Shown piece after piece: positions 1 through 7,792 of a DNA stretch of 38,058 bases. The stretch is from assembly GCA_964569055.1 (NCBI GenBank), contig CAZMSZ010000019.1, forward strand, positions 1 to 38,058, in the 5' to 3' direction. The notes below the pieces were generated by a model. It was not told the origin of the DNA. It ran no database searches and saw nothing but the letters and a program-made list of their open reading frames with translations. The stretch's first letter is position 1. Every line of letters begins with the position of its first letter. Position numbers and translations under genes: made by a program. This stretch comes from JAWLGW01 sp964569055 (GTDB lineage Bacteria > Planctomycetota > J058).

Positions 1-7
1 AGCTCTC

Positions 8-142
8 ACCGCGAAGGAAGAGCTGTCGCTGGTGAGGTCAGCTCCCCGGCGTGAAGTCTGACCGCGAAGGCAGACCTGTCGCTGGTGAGGTCAGCTCCCC
101 GGCGTGAAGTCTGACCGCCAAGAACGCCAAGAGCGCCAAGGA
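8..142. repeat. 53-bp tandem repeat plus 9-bp CGCCAAG repeats
   Basis: Two adjacent 53-base units at 8-60 and 61-113 differ at only two positions by eye. A third, degenerate start follows at 114, where the unit head becomes three 9-base steps ending in GCCAAG (114-122, 123-131, 132-140). Each unit begins with ACCGCGAAG or ACCGCCAAG and contains AGCTCCCCGGCGTGAAG. The pieces GAGCTGTCGCT recur near 143 and 191. There is no credible gene on either strand. Function unknown; it looks like an intergenic mobile or slippage-amplified repeat. Confidence 0.8.
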
Positions 143-261
143 AGAGCTGTCGCTGCCGGGATTCCTCCTCGGTCCGCCAGGTTCGCCGCGGAGCTGTCGC
201 TCGAGCGGACGGCCCCTCCCGATTCTGAGGCCGAGTGGTGTCGCGTACGACGTCCAGCTGG

Positions 262-330
262 GTACGAAGCGCAGAGGGCGCCGAGCCCGCAGAGAGTCTC
301 TGCGATCCCGGCGCTCTCTGCGCTTCGTAC
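262..330. repeat. Long nested palindrome (REP-like)
   Basis: Arms at 262-283 and 309-330 are inverted copies matching at 21 of 22 positions (left arm begins GTACGAAGCGCAGAG). The 25-base loop itself holds a second small palindrome at 289-303 (GCAGAGA-G-TCTCTGC). The result is a hairpin within a hairpin, or a cruciform. No T-run follows, so it is not a classical terminator. It resembles REP/BIME-like intergenic palindromes. Confidence 0.75.
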
Positions 331-359
331 TCCGCTTCCCTAGCCAAGGAGGCCTGCAG

Positions 360-387
360 TGCGACAGCCTTCCGAGAGGCTGTCGCA
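360..387. repeat. Perfect 10-bp hairpin beside a hexamer repeat
   Basis: TGCGACAGCC (360-369) pairs perfectly with GGCTGTCGCA (378-387) around an 8-base loop. It directly precedes the (CTCGTG)n tract at 393-420. The hairpin plus hexamer has a partial, oppositely oriented counterpart near 10749-10800, so it is probably one end of a dispersed intergenic element. It lies about 90 bases past the stop of the minus-strand gene ending at 479, and could also end plus-strand transcription. Confidence 0.6.
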
Positions 388-392
388 TTGGC

Positions 393-420
393 CTCGTGCT
401 CGTGCTCGTGCTCGTGCTCG
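393..420. repeat. (CTCGTG)n hexanucleotide tract
   Basis: Four exact CTCGTG units plus CTCG occupy 393-420. The reverse complement of this unit recurs as CGAGCA/CGAGCG steps at 10749-10772. The whole of 1-478 holds only this and the other repeats listed here; I see no gene in it. Confidence 0.8.
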
Positions 421-478
421 GCTCGTCTCTCCCGCTCCTCGCGAGGCGTGGTCGCACAACAATGACGCCGTCCTCCCC

Positions 479-1735
479 TCACTCCGCGCGGCGGAGGGAG
501 CGCACGAACTCGACGCCCTGGTAGCGGAACACCACCACGCTCGGCGTGATCCGGGCGACCTCCAGGCCGGGGATCGGGGTGCCGGTCGGGTCGTAGACCT
601 CGCGGGCGCCGACCTCGACCACCTCGTCGTTGACGATGGCGCGCGAGAGCTCGCCGTCGGGGGCGACGACGATCCCGCTCACCTCGAGCACCAGCGACTC
701 GATCCGCTGGAGGAGCCGGGCGCGCTCGGCCAGCGGGGTGGCTCGGGCGGTGAGCTGCTCGGCGGTGCGGCGGTAGGCGTCGTGTCCCTCGCGCTCCAGC
801 CAGCTCACCAGCGCGCGGACTCGCTCGTGGCGGGCGAGCACCGCCTCGAGGTCGCCCGCCGCGAGGTGGTTCGCCATGGCGCGCAGGTGGGCGTTGCCCT
901 CGTGGATCGCGACCTGCAGGCGCAGCGAGACGGCGAGCTCGCTCGAGCCGTCCAGGAACGCGCGGAACCGCCGCACCTCGGGCTGCAGATCGGCCAACCC
1001 GAGCGCCTCGAGCTCGTCGAGCAGGCGGGTCAGCTCGTCGAGCGCGGTCAGCAGCGCGGGCACGTCGCGCGTCTCCGCCAGCCGCTGCACCTCGGCCTGA
1101 AGCCCCTCCAGCCGGCGCGCCAGCTCGCGCCCGAGGCGCCCGCGCTCGTCGGGGTCGACGTACGGCGCGGGGGCCTGGTCCGGGGCGCGGAACGGGTCGC
1201 GCAGCGCCGCGCCGAAGGTGGCCTCGTGCTCGGTCGCGGCGCGCATCACGTCGAGCACGAACGCCGGGTCGCGCTCGAGGGCCTCGAACAGCGCCCGGTG
1301 CGCCGGCGCCGCGAGGTCGCGCATGACCTGCTGCCCGGCCCTCGCCGAGGCGATCAGGAGCGTCTTGGCCATGGCGAGGTCGCCCTGCTCGGCCCGCAGC
1401 CGCGCCCGCAGGAACAGCGCCTCGATGTGATCCGCGCGCTGCTCCAGCAGCCCGCCGAGGAGCTCGTCGCAGCGCTCGAGACGGCCCAGCCGGTAGCAGG
1501 CCTCGGCCGCGTGCATCTGGAGGCGCTCGCTGGCGGCCTCGGGCGCGGCCTCACGCAGGGCGTCCCAGGCCTCGACCACCTGCTCCCAGTCCCCGGCGTG
1601 CGCGGCGTCCACCAGGCGGGTCCGCCAAGTCAGCCCCGCGCCCGCCTCCTGCGCGCGCGCCTGCCCGGCCGCGCCCGCCCCGATCCCCCCGATCAGCGCC
1701 AGCGCCAGCGCGGCGCGCGTCACGATCCGGTTCAT
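479..1735 (-). CDS. Secreted TPR-like protein of unknown function
   Basis: A 418-residue protein with a Sec signal peptide: MNRIVTRAALALALIGG, then a small-residue stretch ending ARA-QE, a plausible signal peptidase I site near residue 29. The next 90 or so residues form helical TPR-like repeats (DWEQVVEAWDALREA; CYRLGRLERCDELL; ADHIEALFLRARLRAEQGDL). A long charged, probably coiled-coil region follows. The C-terminal 60 residues turn beta-rich (GTPIPGLEVARITPSVVVFR), resembling the small beta domains at the ends of secretion or pilus accessory proteins such as GspB/GspC. The ATG at 1735 was chosen because it begins the signal peptide; the open frame further upstream is antisense to the acetyltransferase. 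It is likely envelope-located. The C-terminal resemblance is inference. Confidence 0.8.
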   Translation of the reverse strand: MNRIVTRAALALALIGGIGAGAAGQARAQEAGAGLTWRTRLVDAAHAGDWEQVVEAWDALREAAPEAASERLQMHAAEACYRLGRLERCDELLGGLLEQRADHIEALFLRARLRAEQGDLAMAKTLLIASARAGQQVMRDLAAPAHRALFEALERDPAFVLDVMRAATEHEATFGAALRDPFRAPDQAPAPYVDPDERGRLGRELARRLEGLQAEVQRLAETRDVPALLTALDELTRLLDELEALGLADLQPEVRRFRAFLDGSSELAVSLRLQVAIHEGNAHLRAMANHLAAGDLEAVLARHERVRALVSWLEREGHDAYRRTAEQLTARATPLAERARLLQRIESLVLEVSGIVVAPDGELSRAIVNDEVVEVGAREVYDPTGTPIPGLEVARITPSVVVFRYQGVEFVRSLRRAE

Positions 1736-1828
1736 GCTTCCCCTCGCGTCTCCCCCAACCCTTCGCCGCCCGGGAGTACATTCGGAGCCCGCCCGCCGCT
1801 GCGAAGCGGGCCGCGAAGGGGGACGCAA

Positions 1829-2407
1829 GTGCTGCGGCGACCGGACCTCGAGCTCCAGACCGACCGGCTGGTGCTGACCCTCCCGCCCCCCGAGGAGGCC
1901 GGCCGGGTGGCGCGCTACTACCAGGAGAACCGCGAGCACCACGGCCCCTGGGATCCGCCCCGGCCCGAGGCGTTCTTCACGCCCGCCTACTGGCGCACCC
2001 GCCTGGTCGAGAACCGGGCCGAGCTCGAGGAGGACCGCTCGCTCCGCCTGTTCATCAGCGACCGCGACGACCGGCGCGGCGCGGTGCTCGGCGCGGTCAA
2101 CTTCACCAGCTTCACCCGCGGCGCGTTCCAGGCCTGCCGGCTGGGCTACTCGCTCGACCAGCACGCGGTGGGCAAGGGGATCATGACCGAGGCGCTACGC
2201 GCCGCGGTCACCCACGTGTTCGAGGAGCTCGGGTTCCACCGGATCGAGGCCAACTACATTCCCACCAACGAGCGGAGCGGCCGGGTCCTGCGCCGGGTGG
2301 GGTTCGTGGTCGAGGGCTACGCGCGCGACTACCTGTTCATAGCGGGCCAGTGGCGCGACCACGTCCTGACGAGCTTGACCAGCGACGTCCCGCAGGCGCC
2401 CGCGTAG
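1829..2407 (+). CDS. GNAT acetyltransferase, RimJ/RimL-like
   Basis: A 192-residue protein of the GNAT family that acetylates ribosomal-protein N termini, or related amino groups, with acetyl-CoA. It opens with the family start LELQTDRLVLTLP. The acetyl-CoA-binding core is LGYSLDQHAVGKGIMTEAL with the Q/R-x-x-G-x-G/A loop, followed by the RimJ hallmarks HRIEANYIPTNERS and VLRRVGFVVEGYARDYLFI. The GTG at 1829 is preceded by an AAGGGGG ribosome-binding site (about 1816-1821) and fits the family length; the much longer open frame upstream is antisense. It is transcribed divergently from the secreted TPR gene across 93 bases and ends flush against the convergent gene at 2408. The true substrate is unknown. 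Confidence 0.88.
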   Translation: MLRRPDLELQTDRLVLTLPPPEEAGRVARYYQENREHHGPWDPPRPEAFFTPAYWRTRLVENRAELEEDRSLRLFISDRDDRRGAVLGAVNFTSFTRGAFQACRLGYSLDQHAVGKGIMTEALRAAVTHVFEELGFHRIEANYIPTNERSGRVLRRVGFVVEGYARDYLFIAGQWRDHVLTSLTSDVPQAPA

Positions 2408-3709
2408 CTACACCAGCGCCACCAGCTCCGGCTCCCCCGCGGGCTCGAGCGCGAGCCACGGCTGCCGCAGCGGGAGCAGCAGCAGCGGCCGGGCAGGGGG
2501 GCGCGGCGGCGTGAGCGGTCGGCGCCAGGCGCGCGAATGCACCACCTGCGTGCCGGTCCACACCGCCCAGGCCAGCTCGCGCGAGCCCGGCGCCAGGCCA
2601 TAGCGCACCACGCCTGCGAGGATCGCGTCGGGCCGCTCGGCGGCGGGGACCACGTCGCCCTTGCCCGGGCCGGCGCCCTTCCACCACACCTTGGCCAGCC
2701 CGAGCTCGCCCTCGTGCTCGACCAGCCAGGCCGCGTCGGTCCGCTCGGCGCTCGCGCGCACGTCACCATCGCCTGGGACCAGGCTCACCGCAGGCACGTC
2801 GACCCGCTCCCACGCCGCGGTCGGCTCGCCGACCACGAGGCGGTGGACCACCAGCCCCTCGGGCCCCTCGCCCGCGACCACGACCTCGCGCCGCGCCCCC
2901 TCGCGCTCGGGCCCGAGCGCGGCCCGGAGCACGGCCGCGGGCCCGGGCAGCGGACGCTCGCTCACGAGCGCCCCGGGGCCGTTCTCCAGGCCGGCCCCCG
3001 GCGGGGGGAACCGGGCGTGGACCAGCCGATTGCGCGCCGCGCCCGCCAGCACCGCGAACACCTCGAGCGAGCCATCGGCCGTCATGAGCGCGGGCTCGAT
3101 CACCGCCAGCAGGTCGGGCCCGAGCTCGAGCCGGCCGACGCTGGGGTGGAGCGTGGCCTTGGCGCACACGACGTCGCCCTCGCGCCAGGCCCACCAGCAC
3201 GCCACGCCATCGCCGCGGCCGAAGTTGGACACCACGGCCAGCGCGCCTGCGCCGGCCGCGGCCGGTCCCAGCTCGCGCTGGCGGCGCGGCCGCAGCGACC
3301 AGTCGTCCTCCTGGAGCGCCCAGGCGCGCGCCGTCGCGTCGACCACCCCGTGGACCCAAGGCCGCTCGGCCCCGAGCACGCGCGCGTCGACGCTCGCCGC
3401 GAGCCGCGCCGCGCTCGCCCGCTCGACCCGCGTCTCCACCTGTGCCTCGGCCAGGGCCTCGGCCGCGCCGAGGTCGCGCACCAGGGCCACCCGCACGCGG
3501 TGGAGCCCCACCCCCGCCACGCGCTCGGCCAGCGGGACGAGCGCCTCCTCGCTCGCCGCCGCCGCGAACGGCTCGCCGCGGCCGCCTCCGGGCGGGTCGA
3601 CGCTGACGCGCAGCGTGAGCCCGGGCCCGGGCGCGGGCGCGCAGCGGACCCTCAGCGCCAGCGGCGCGCCGAGCTGCGCGCGAGCCGGGAGCTCGAGCGC
3701 GAGCCTCAC
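2408..3709 (-). CDS. Unknown protein, last gene of the DUF4123/zincin cassette
   Basis: A 433-residue protein I do not recognise. It starts with a GTG (3709-3707) inside the stop of the zincin gene (GTGA overlap), so the two are translationally coupled. There is no signal peptide or membrane helix. The first 100 residues look like an Ig-like beta sandwich (LGAPLALRVRC, GLTLRVSVDP). The rest is a succession of short beta strands with recurring small hydrophobic and Trp segments (GVACWWAWREGDVVCAK, LAVIEPALMTADGSLEVFAV, ELAWAVWTGTQVVHSRAW), compatible with a beta-propeller. Its place after a putative toxin makes an immunity or accessory role possible. That is inference from position only. Confidence 0.75.
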   Translation of the reverse strand: MRLALELPARAQLGAPLALRVRCAPAPGPGLTLRVSVDPPGGGRGEPFAAAASEEALVPLAERVAGVGLHRVRVALVRDLGAAEALAEAQVETRVERASAARLAASVDARVLGAERPWVHGVVDATARAWALQEDDWSLRPRRQRELGPAAAGAGALAVVSNFGRGDGVACWWAWREGDVVCAKATLHPSVGRLELGPDLLAVIEPALMTADGSLEVFAVLAGAARNRLVHARFPPPGAGLENGPGALVSERPLPGPAAVLRAALGPEREGARREVVVAGEGPEGLVVHRLVVGEPTAAWERVDVPAVSLVPGDGDVRASAERTDAAWLVEHEGELGLAKVWWKGAGPGKGDVVPAAERPDAILAGVVRYGLAPGSRELAWAVWTGTQVVHSRAWRRPLTPPRPPARPLLLLPLRQPWLALEPAGEPELVALV

Positions 3710-6700
3710 GCGCCGACCAGCCCCTGCGGGCGGGCCCAGGCCATCTTCCAGCCGCGCAGGCGCAGCAGGCACGGCCCGCAGAAGTGGACCGTCGGCGATT
3801 CGTCGTAGCTCATCATGCAGAGCGGGTCGTGGGGGTCGTGGTGGTCGGGCGAGGGGTGCGCGCTGCACGGGGCAGCGTGCGGCAAGAACAGGTGGTGGCC
3901 CACCTCATGCACGAAGGTGTCGGCGGGCCGCCGCTCGTCCCCGGGCTTCGTGGCGTCGCGGTCGTCGAACATGAGCAGCACCGCGCGCGTGGCGCGGCTC
4001 GAAGGCAGGCCGCTCGGAGCCTGGCCCACGAGCCCGGTCGAGATCTGGTTCGACCGGTTCCACTGCAGCACGGTCAGCCCGGCCTTGGTCGCGCAGTCGC
4101 CCCAGGCGAGGTGGATCACCTTGGTGGCGAGGTCGTAGCAGAAGGTCGCGTACTCCTCCTCGTCCATGAAGCCCGCCAGGTGCTCGATCGGGCCGGGGAG
4201 CGCCTCCGCGTAGGCCGCCTTCCACTCGGCGTGCGTCCGGAAGTGCACCGCGTGGCTCCCCGCCGCGTGCTGGTCCACCTCTGCCAGGGCGCAGCGCTCG
4301 TCGATGTCGAGCTGCTCGCGGGCGACCTCGATCCTGGCCTCGTACTCCTCGGGCCCCATGAGCTGGCTCTCCGTCGGCCACACCTCGAGGTAGGCGGGAG
4401 CGAAGTGCCGGTTGATCTGCTTCCAGTCGAGCCGCGCGACCGCCCAGTCCTTGCGCCAGTAGGCGGCGATCGTCACCCGGCGCTTGATGACCACGTCCCC
4501 CAGCGTCAGGTGGAGCCCCGCGCCGCCGAGCGGCCCGGGGATGTCCAGCGCCGCGAGGTGGGCGTCGTCGGGGACGTGGTACACCCGGAGCCGGTAGGCG
4601 TCGCCCGCCATGCGCGAGGGCTGGAACACCACCCCCGACTGGCCGGCGAAGGTGCCCCAGGGCCAGGAGTGGCTCACCACGGCCCACGTCCGCGCGCTCG
4701 GGCGCTCGCAGCGGAAGGGGAACTTCTTGGGGATCGACTCTTCGCGCGGCGCGTAGCCCGGCGTGACCTGCAGGACCCCCTCCGAGCCGCCGCGCTTGCC
4801 GCCCGCCTGAGCCGGGCAGTTGCGCCCCGGCGGGGCCGTCGCGTGCTCCTCGAACGAGCCCACGCGCTCGACGAAGGCGGCCGCCTTGCCGCCGCTGGCT
4901 TGGTCCTCGGCGTAGCCGCTCACGCCGGAGCCCGGCGGGTCGACGCACTCGTAGTCCCACAAGAAGCGCGTGCGCCCGACCCCGAGCGGCGCGAACACCG
5001 CGCCCATGTCGTCGCGGCAGCTCTGGAGCTTCAGGGTCACGATCAGCGGCAGCGTGGGGCCGTCGCCCCACGCGGCGCGATGCGCCTCGTAGAGCGGGTC
5101 CTCGTCGTACTTGCGCCCCGAGGCGTCGAACAGGTTCCCGCCGACGTAGAGGGTCGTCGTCCCCCCTGCCGCGGCCATGCCGCCCGCGGCGTCGACGGCG
5201 TCCCACGTCGACGTGTCCGCCACCGCCTTGCGCGGGAGCAGCGCGACCTCGAGGGCCGCCGCGCGCACCTCGAAGTGCGTCCAGGCGTCGGGTGAGGGCG
5301 CGGTCGAGCCGGGGTAGACCAGGCGCAGCTCGTAGGGCGACGCCTCGAGCGTCACGTACCCGCTCGGGAACAGGTGCGGGTCGGCGTCCTTCAGCTCGCC
5401 CTTCCAGGCGATCTTCCGCTGGCCGGGCTCACGTTCGGCCGCGGTCAGCTCGCGCGACCAGAGCGGCGGGCCGGCCGACCCCTTCTGGCGCAGCTCGAGG
5501 CGCGCGGGCGGACGCACCCCGTCGGGGTCGTCGAGCTGGTAGCAGAGCGCGACCGTGTCGAACCCGGGCGCGAAGTAGAACGTGTCCTCGTCGCTCTCCT
5601 CGATCGTGAGCTCGCGGGTCTGGCCGGCCGACATCTTCCCGCCGCCCTCGAGGTGGAGGTCGAGCACCTGCGCGGCGGGCGAGGTCTGCGTCACCGGGCT
5701 GCCGTCGTGCGGCTCGGACATGCACAGGTACTCGCCGAAGGACTCGGCCGCGTTCGAGCGCGGCTTGCCGAGGAGGTCCGCGGCGCGGTAGGCGAGCGAG
5801 CCCTGCGAGAGCGCGGCGGCGCGGATCGGCGTCGAGCCGTCGTTCGGGGTGGTGGGCATGGCGACGTCCGCCTCGAGGTCGAACCGCCACGAGAGCGTGG
5901 CCAGCTCGTGGAAGTCGCGCCAGCAGCGCTGGTCGACGTCGTACAGCCCGACGGTCAAGAACGTCTGGTACTCGTCCTGGACCGTGACCCTCCGCAGGTA
6001 GTAGTCGTGCGCGTTCGGCTGGGCGAGCCAGGGGGCGAACGCCATCGGCGAGTCGGAGTTGCGCTCCCCCTCGGGCGCGCGGAACGGGGCGTCGTCCGCC
6101 GTCGACGTCCGGGCGTCGAGCACCACGGGCGCGTCGTACCAGGGGCGGTCGACGCCCTCGTGCGCGTCCCACAGCGGGCGCGGGCCCGAGAACTCGGCCA
6201 CCCGCTTGAACCATGGCGCGTGCGCGCCGTCGGACTCGGCGCGGTACTTCCACCAGCGGTTGGGCTTGGCGTGCGCCTGGCAGAACCCGGCGCCCCAGCG
6301 CCCCTTCAGGCAGTTGCTCAGCTTGGCGCAGGGGCCCAACGCGCTCCCCTCGAACGAGGTCACCCGTCCGTGCCAGGCGTAGAACGCCTCCATGCCGGCG
6401 CACGAGGGGACGTGCTGCGAGTGGCCGTACTGCAGGCTGACGTAGGTCCCGTCGTCGGCGCCGCCGGTGCGCACGCAGCGGAGCTGGACCTCGCCCGGGG
6501 CGTCCGGGCCGTTCCAGGTCGCCTCCGTCACGAGCTGCACGCCATGCCAGCGGAGCGGAGCGCGCCGAGTCACCGCGCCGTGCTCGGTCTGCACCGAGAC
6601 CTCGACGTGGACGGGCTCGAGCTCGAACAGCACGATCCCCCCGACGCCAAACGGCCCCGCGAGCGGCACGTCGGTGTGAGGTCCGGTCCACTTGCCCGGG

Positions 6701-7782
6701 CCGTGCTGGATTCGCGCCCGCTCGCCCGGGCCGCCCGAGAAGCTGGTGTCATCCGAGAACAGGCCGCCGTCGAAGCGGGCCGCGCCCGCCGGGAGCGGGC
6801 TCCCCTCGGCGTCGAGGAGCCGCCAGGTCAGCGCGGCGCCCTGCACCTCGGGGGTCAGCACCGCCGCGAGCTCCACCGTCTCGCCGGGGCAGAGCACCGT
6901 GTCCTCGGTCAGGTCGCGCACGCCGAGGTCGATGTCGACGACCTTCAGCTCGACCTCGACCTCGGTGATCTCCGGGCAGGCCCGCGGGCAGTCGGCGGTC
7001 ACGCCCTCGTGGAAGGCGAAGCGCTTGCGCGCGACCAGGTCGGTGTCGGCCGGGCCGCCGAAGTTGAACACGCACTCCACCGTGACGCCGCCGCCCGGGA
7101 ACTTCGACTCGCCGTCCTCGGCCACCGCCTCGAGCGCGACCTCGGTGTCGAGCCCGCTCCCCGTGACCGTGGTCTCGCCACCCGCGAACGTGGCCACCTC
7201 GGCCCCGTCACGCAGCCGCCAGGTGAGGCTCCCCTGCGGCCCCTCGGCCGGGTCGAGCATGGGGTCGAGCTGCGCCCACACCGCGTAGGGCTCGGTCACG
7301 CAGCCCTGCAGCTTGGGGGCCTCGAGCTCGAGCGCGAACAGGTGGGGGAGCTGGCAGGCTTCGGGGCAGCCGGGGATCGGGGCGTGCGGCTGCTTCTTCT
7401 TGATCTTCTCCTGCTGCTCCTCGATCTCCTCGGGCGAGAGCGGCTCGTGCTCGTTCTCGTAGACGGTGGGCTTCTTCCCCTGGATCCGGGCGGGCGGCGG
7501 GCGATCGACCAGCCAGGCGGCGCCGCAGTCGGGGTTGTGGCAGAAGTCGTCCTTCCACGAGCACCAGCCGGCGCAGTCGGCGCACTGCCACAGCCAGTAG
7601 CAGGTGCTCCGCCCCTCGGGCGAGCTCCCCTCGGCGTACTCCCCCGGCCCGCGCGGGCAGCCCGGCGCGAGGCAGGTCAGGTACTCGTAGGGGTCGACCA
7701 GGGCGTGGAGCCCGTCGCGCTTGGGCCAGCGCGCGCCGCACTCGCACTCCCACCAGGAGGCCGTGAACGGGAAGGTCGGCAC
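3706..7782 (-). CDS. Giant Cys-rich protein with C-terminal metzincin-like protease domain
   Basis: A 1358-residue protein starting at GTG 7782, with an AGGAGG ribosome-binding site overlapping the stop of the DUF4123 gene 10 bases upstream. Residues 1-90 hold ten cysteines (13, 15, 37, 42, 61, 67, 70, 74, 81, 86), likely several zinc-binding knuckles. The centre looks like consecutive Ig-like beta domains with CPxxC starts, for example CPEACQLP and CPRACPEI. Near the C terminus HEVGHHLFLPH (1292-1302) supplies the HExxHxxxxxH zinc site, followed by CMMSYD (1322-1327) as a Met-turn, so the domain reads as a metzincin-type metallopeptidase. The usual Gly of HExxHxxGxxH is Phe here. There is no Sec signal. 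Its neighbour is a DUF4123 adaptor, a family that loads effectors onto the type VI spike, so I infer a secreted protease effector. Substrate unknown. Confidence 0.85.
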   Translation of the reverse strand: MPTFPFTASWWECECGARWPKRDGLHALVDPYEYLTCLAPGCPRGPGEYAEGSSPEGRSTCYWLWQCADCAGWCSWKDDFCHNPDCGAAWLVDRPPPARIQGKKPTVYENEHEPLSPEEIEEQQEKIKKKQPHAPIPGCPEACQLPHLFALELEAPKLQGCVTEPYAVWAQLDPMLDPAEGPQGSLTWRLRDGAEVATFAGGETTVTGSGLDTEVALEAVAEDGESKFPGGGVTVECVFNFGGPADTDLVARKRFAFHEGVTADCPRACPEITEVEVELKVVDIDLGVRDLTEDTVLCPGETVELAAVLTPEVQGAALTWRLLDAEGSPLPAGAARFDGGLFSDDTSFSGGPGERARIQHGPGKWTGPHTDVPLAGPFGVGGIVLFELEPVHVEVSVQTEHGAVTRRAPLRWHGVQLVTEATWNGPDAPGEVQLRCVRTGGADDGTYVSLQYGHSQHVPSCAGMEAFYAWHGRVTSFEGSALGPCAKLSNCLKGRWGAGFCQAHAKPNRWWKYRAESDGAHAPWFKRVAEFSGPRPLWDAHEGVDRPWYDAPVVLDARTSTADDAPFRAPEGERNSDSPMAFAPWLAQPNAHDYYLRRVTVQDEYQTFLTVGLYDVDQRCWRDFHELATLSWRFDLEADVAMPTTPNDGSTPIRAAALSQGSLAYRAADLLGKPRSNAAESFGEYLCMSEPHDGSPVTQTSPAAQVLDLHLEGGGKMSAGQTRELTIEESDEDTFYFAPGFDTVALCYQLDDPDGVRPPARLELRQKGSAGPPLWSRELTAAEREPGQRKIAWKGELKDADPHLFPSGYVTLEASPYELRLVYPGSTAPSPDAWTHFEVRAAALEVALLPRKAVADTSTWDAVDAAGGMAAAGGTTTLYVGGNLFDASGRKYDEDPLYEAHRAAWGDGPTLPLIVTLKLQSCRDDMGAVFAPLGVGRTRFLWDYECVDPPGSGVSGYAEDQASGGKAAAFVERVGSFEEHATAPPGRNCPAQAGGKRGGSEGVLQVTPGYAPREESIPKKFPFRCERPSARTWAVVSHSWPWGTFAGQSGVVFQPSRMAGDAYRLRVYHVPDDAHLAALDIPGPLGGAGLHLTLGDVVIKRRVTIAAYWRKDWAVARLDWKQINRHFAPAYLEVWPTESQLMGPEEYEARIEVAREQLDIDERCALAEVDQHAAGSHAVHFRTHAEWKAAYAEALPGPIEHLAGFMDEEEYATFCYDLATKVIHLAWGDCATKAGLTVLQWNRSNQISTGLVGQAPSGLPSSRATRAVLLMFDDRDATKPGDERRPADTFVHEVGHHLFLPHAAPCSAHPSPDHHDPHDPLCMMSYDESPTVHFCGPCLLRLRGWKMAWARPQGLVGA

Positions 7783-7792
7783 GCGCTTCCTC

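Noticed and set aside
1..478. Short open frames and a possible CRISPR array
   Set aside because: Translations are low-complexity, and the repeats are head-to-tail without unique spacers of even length.
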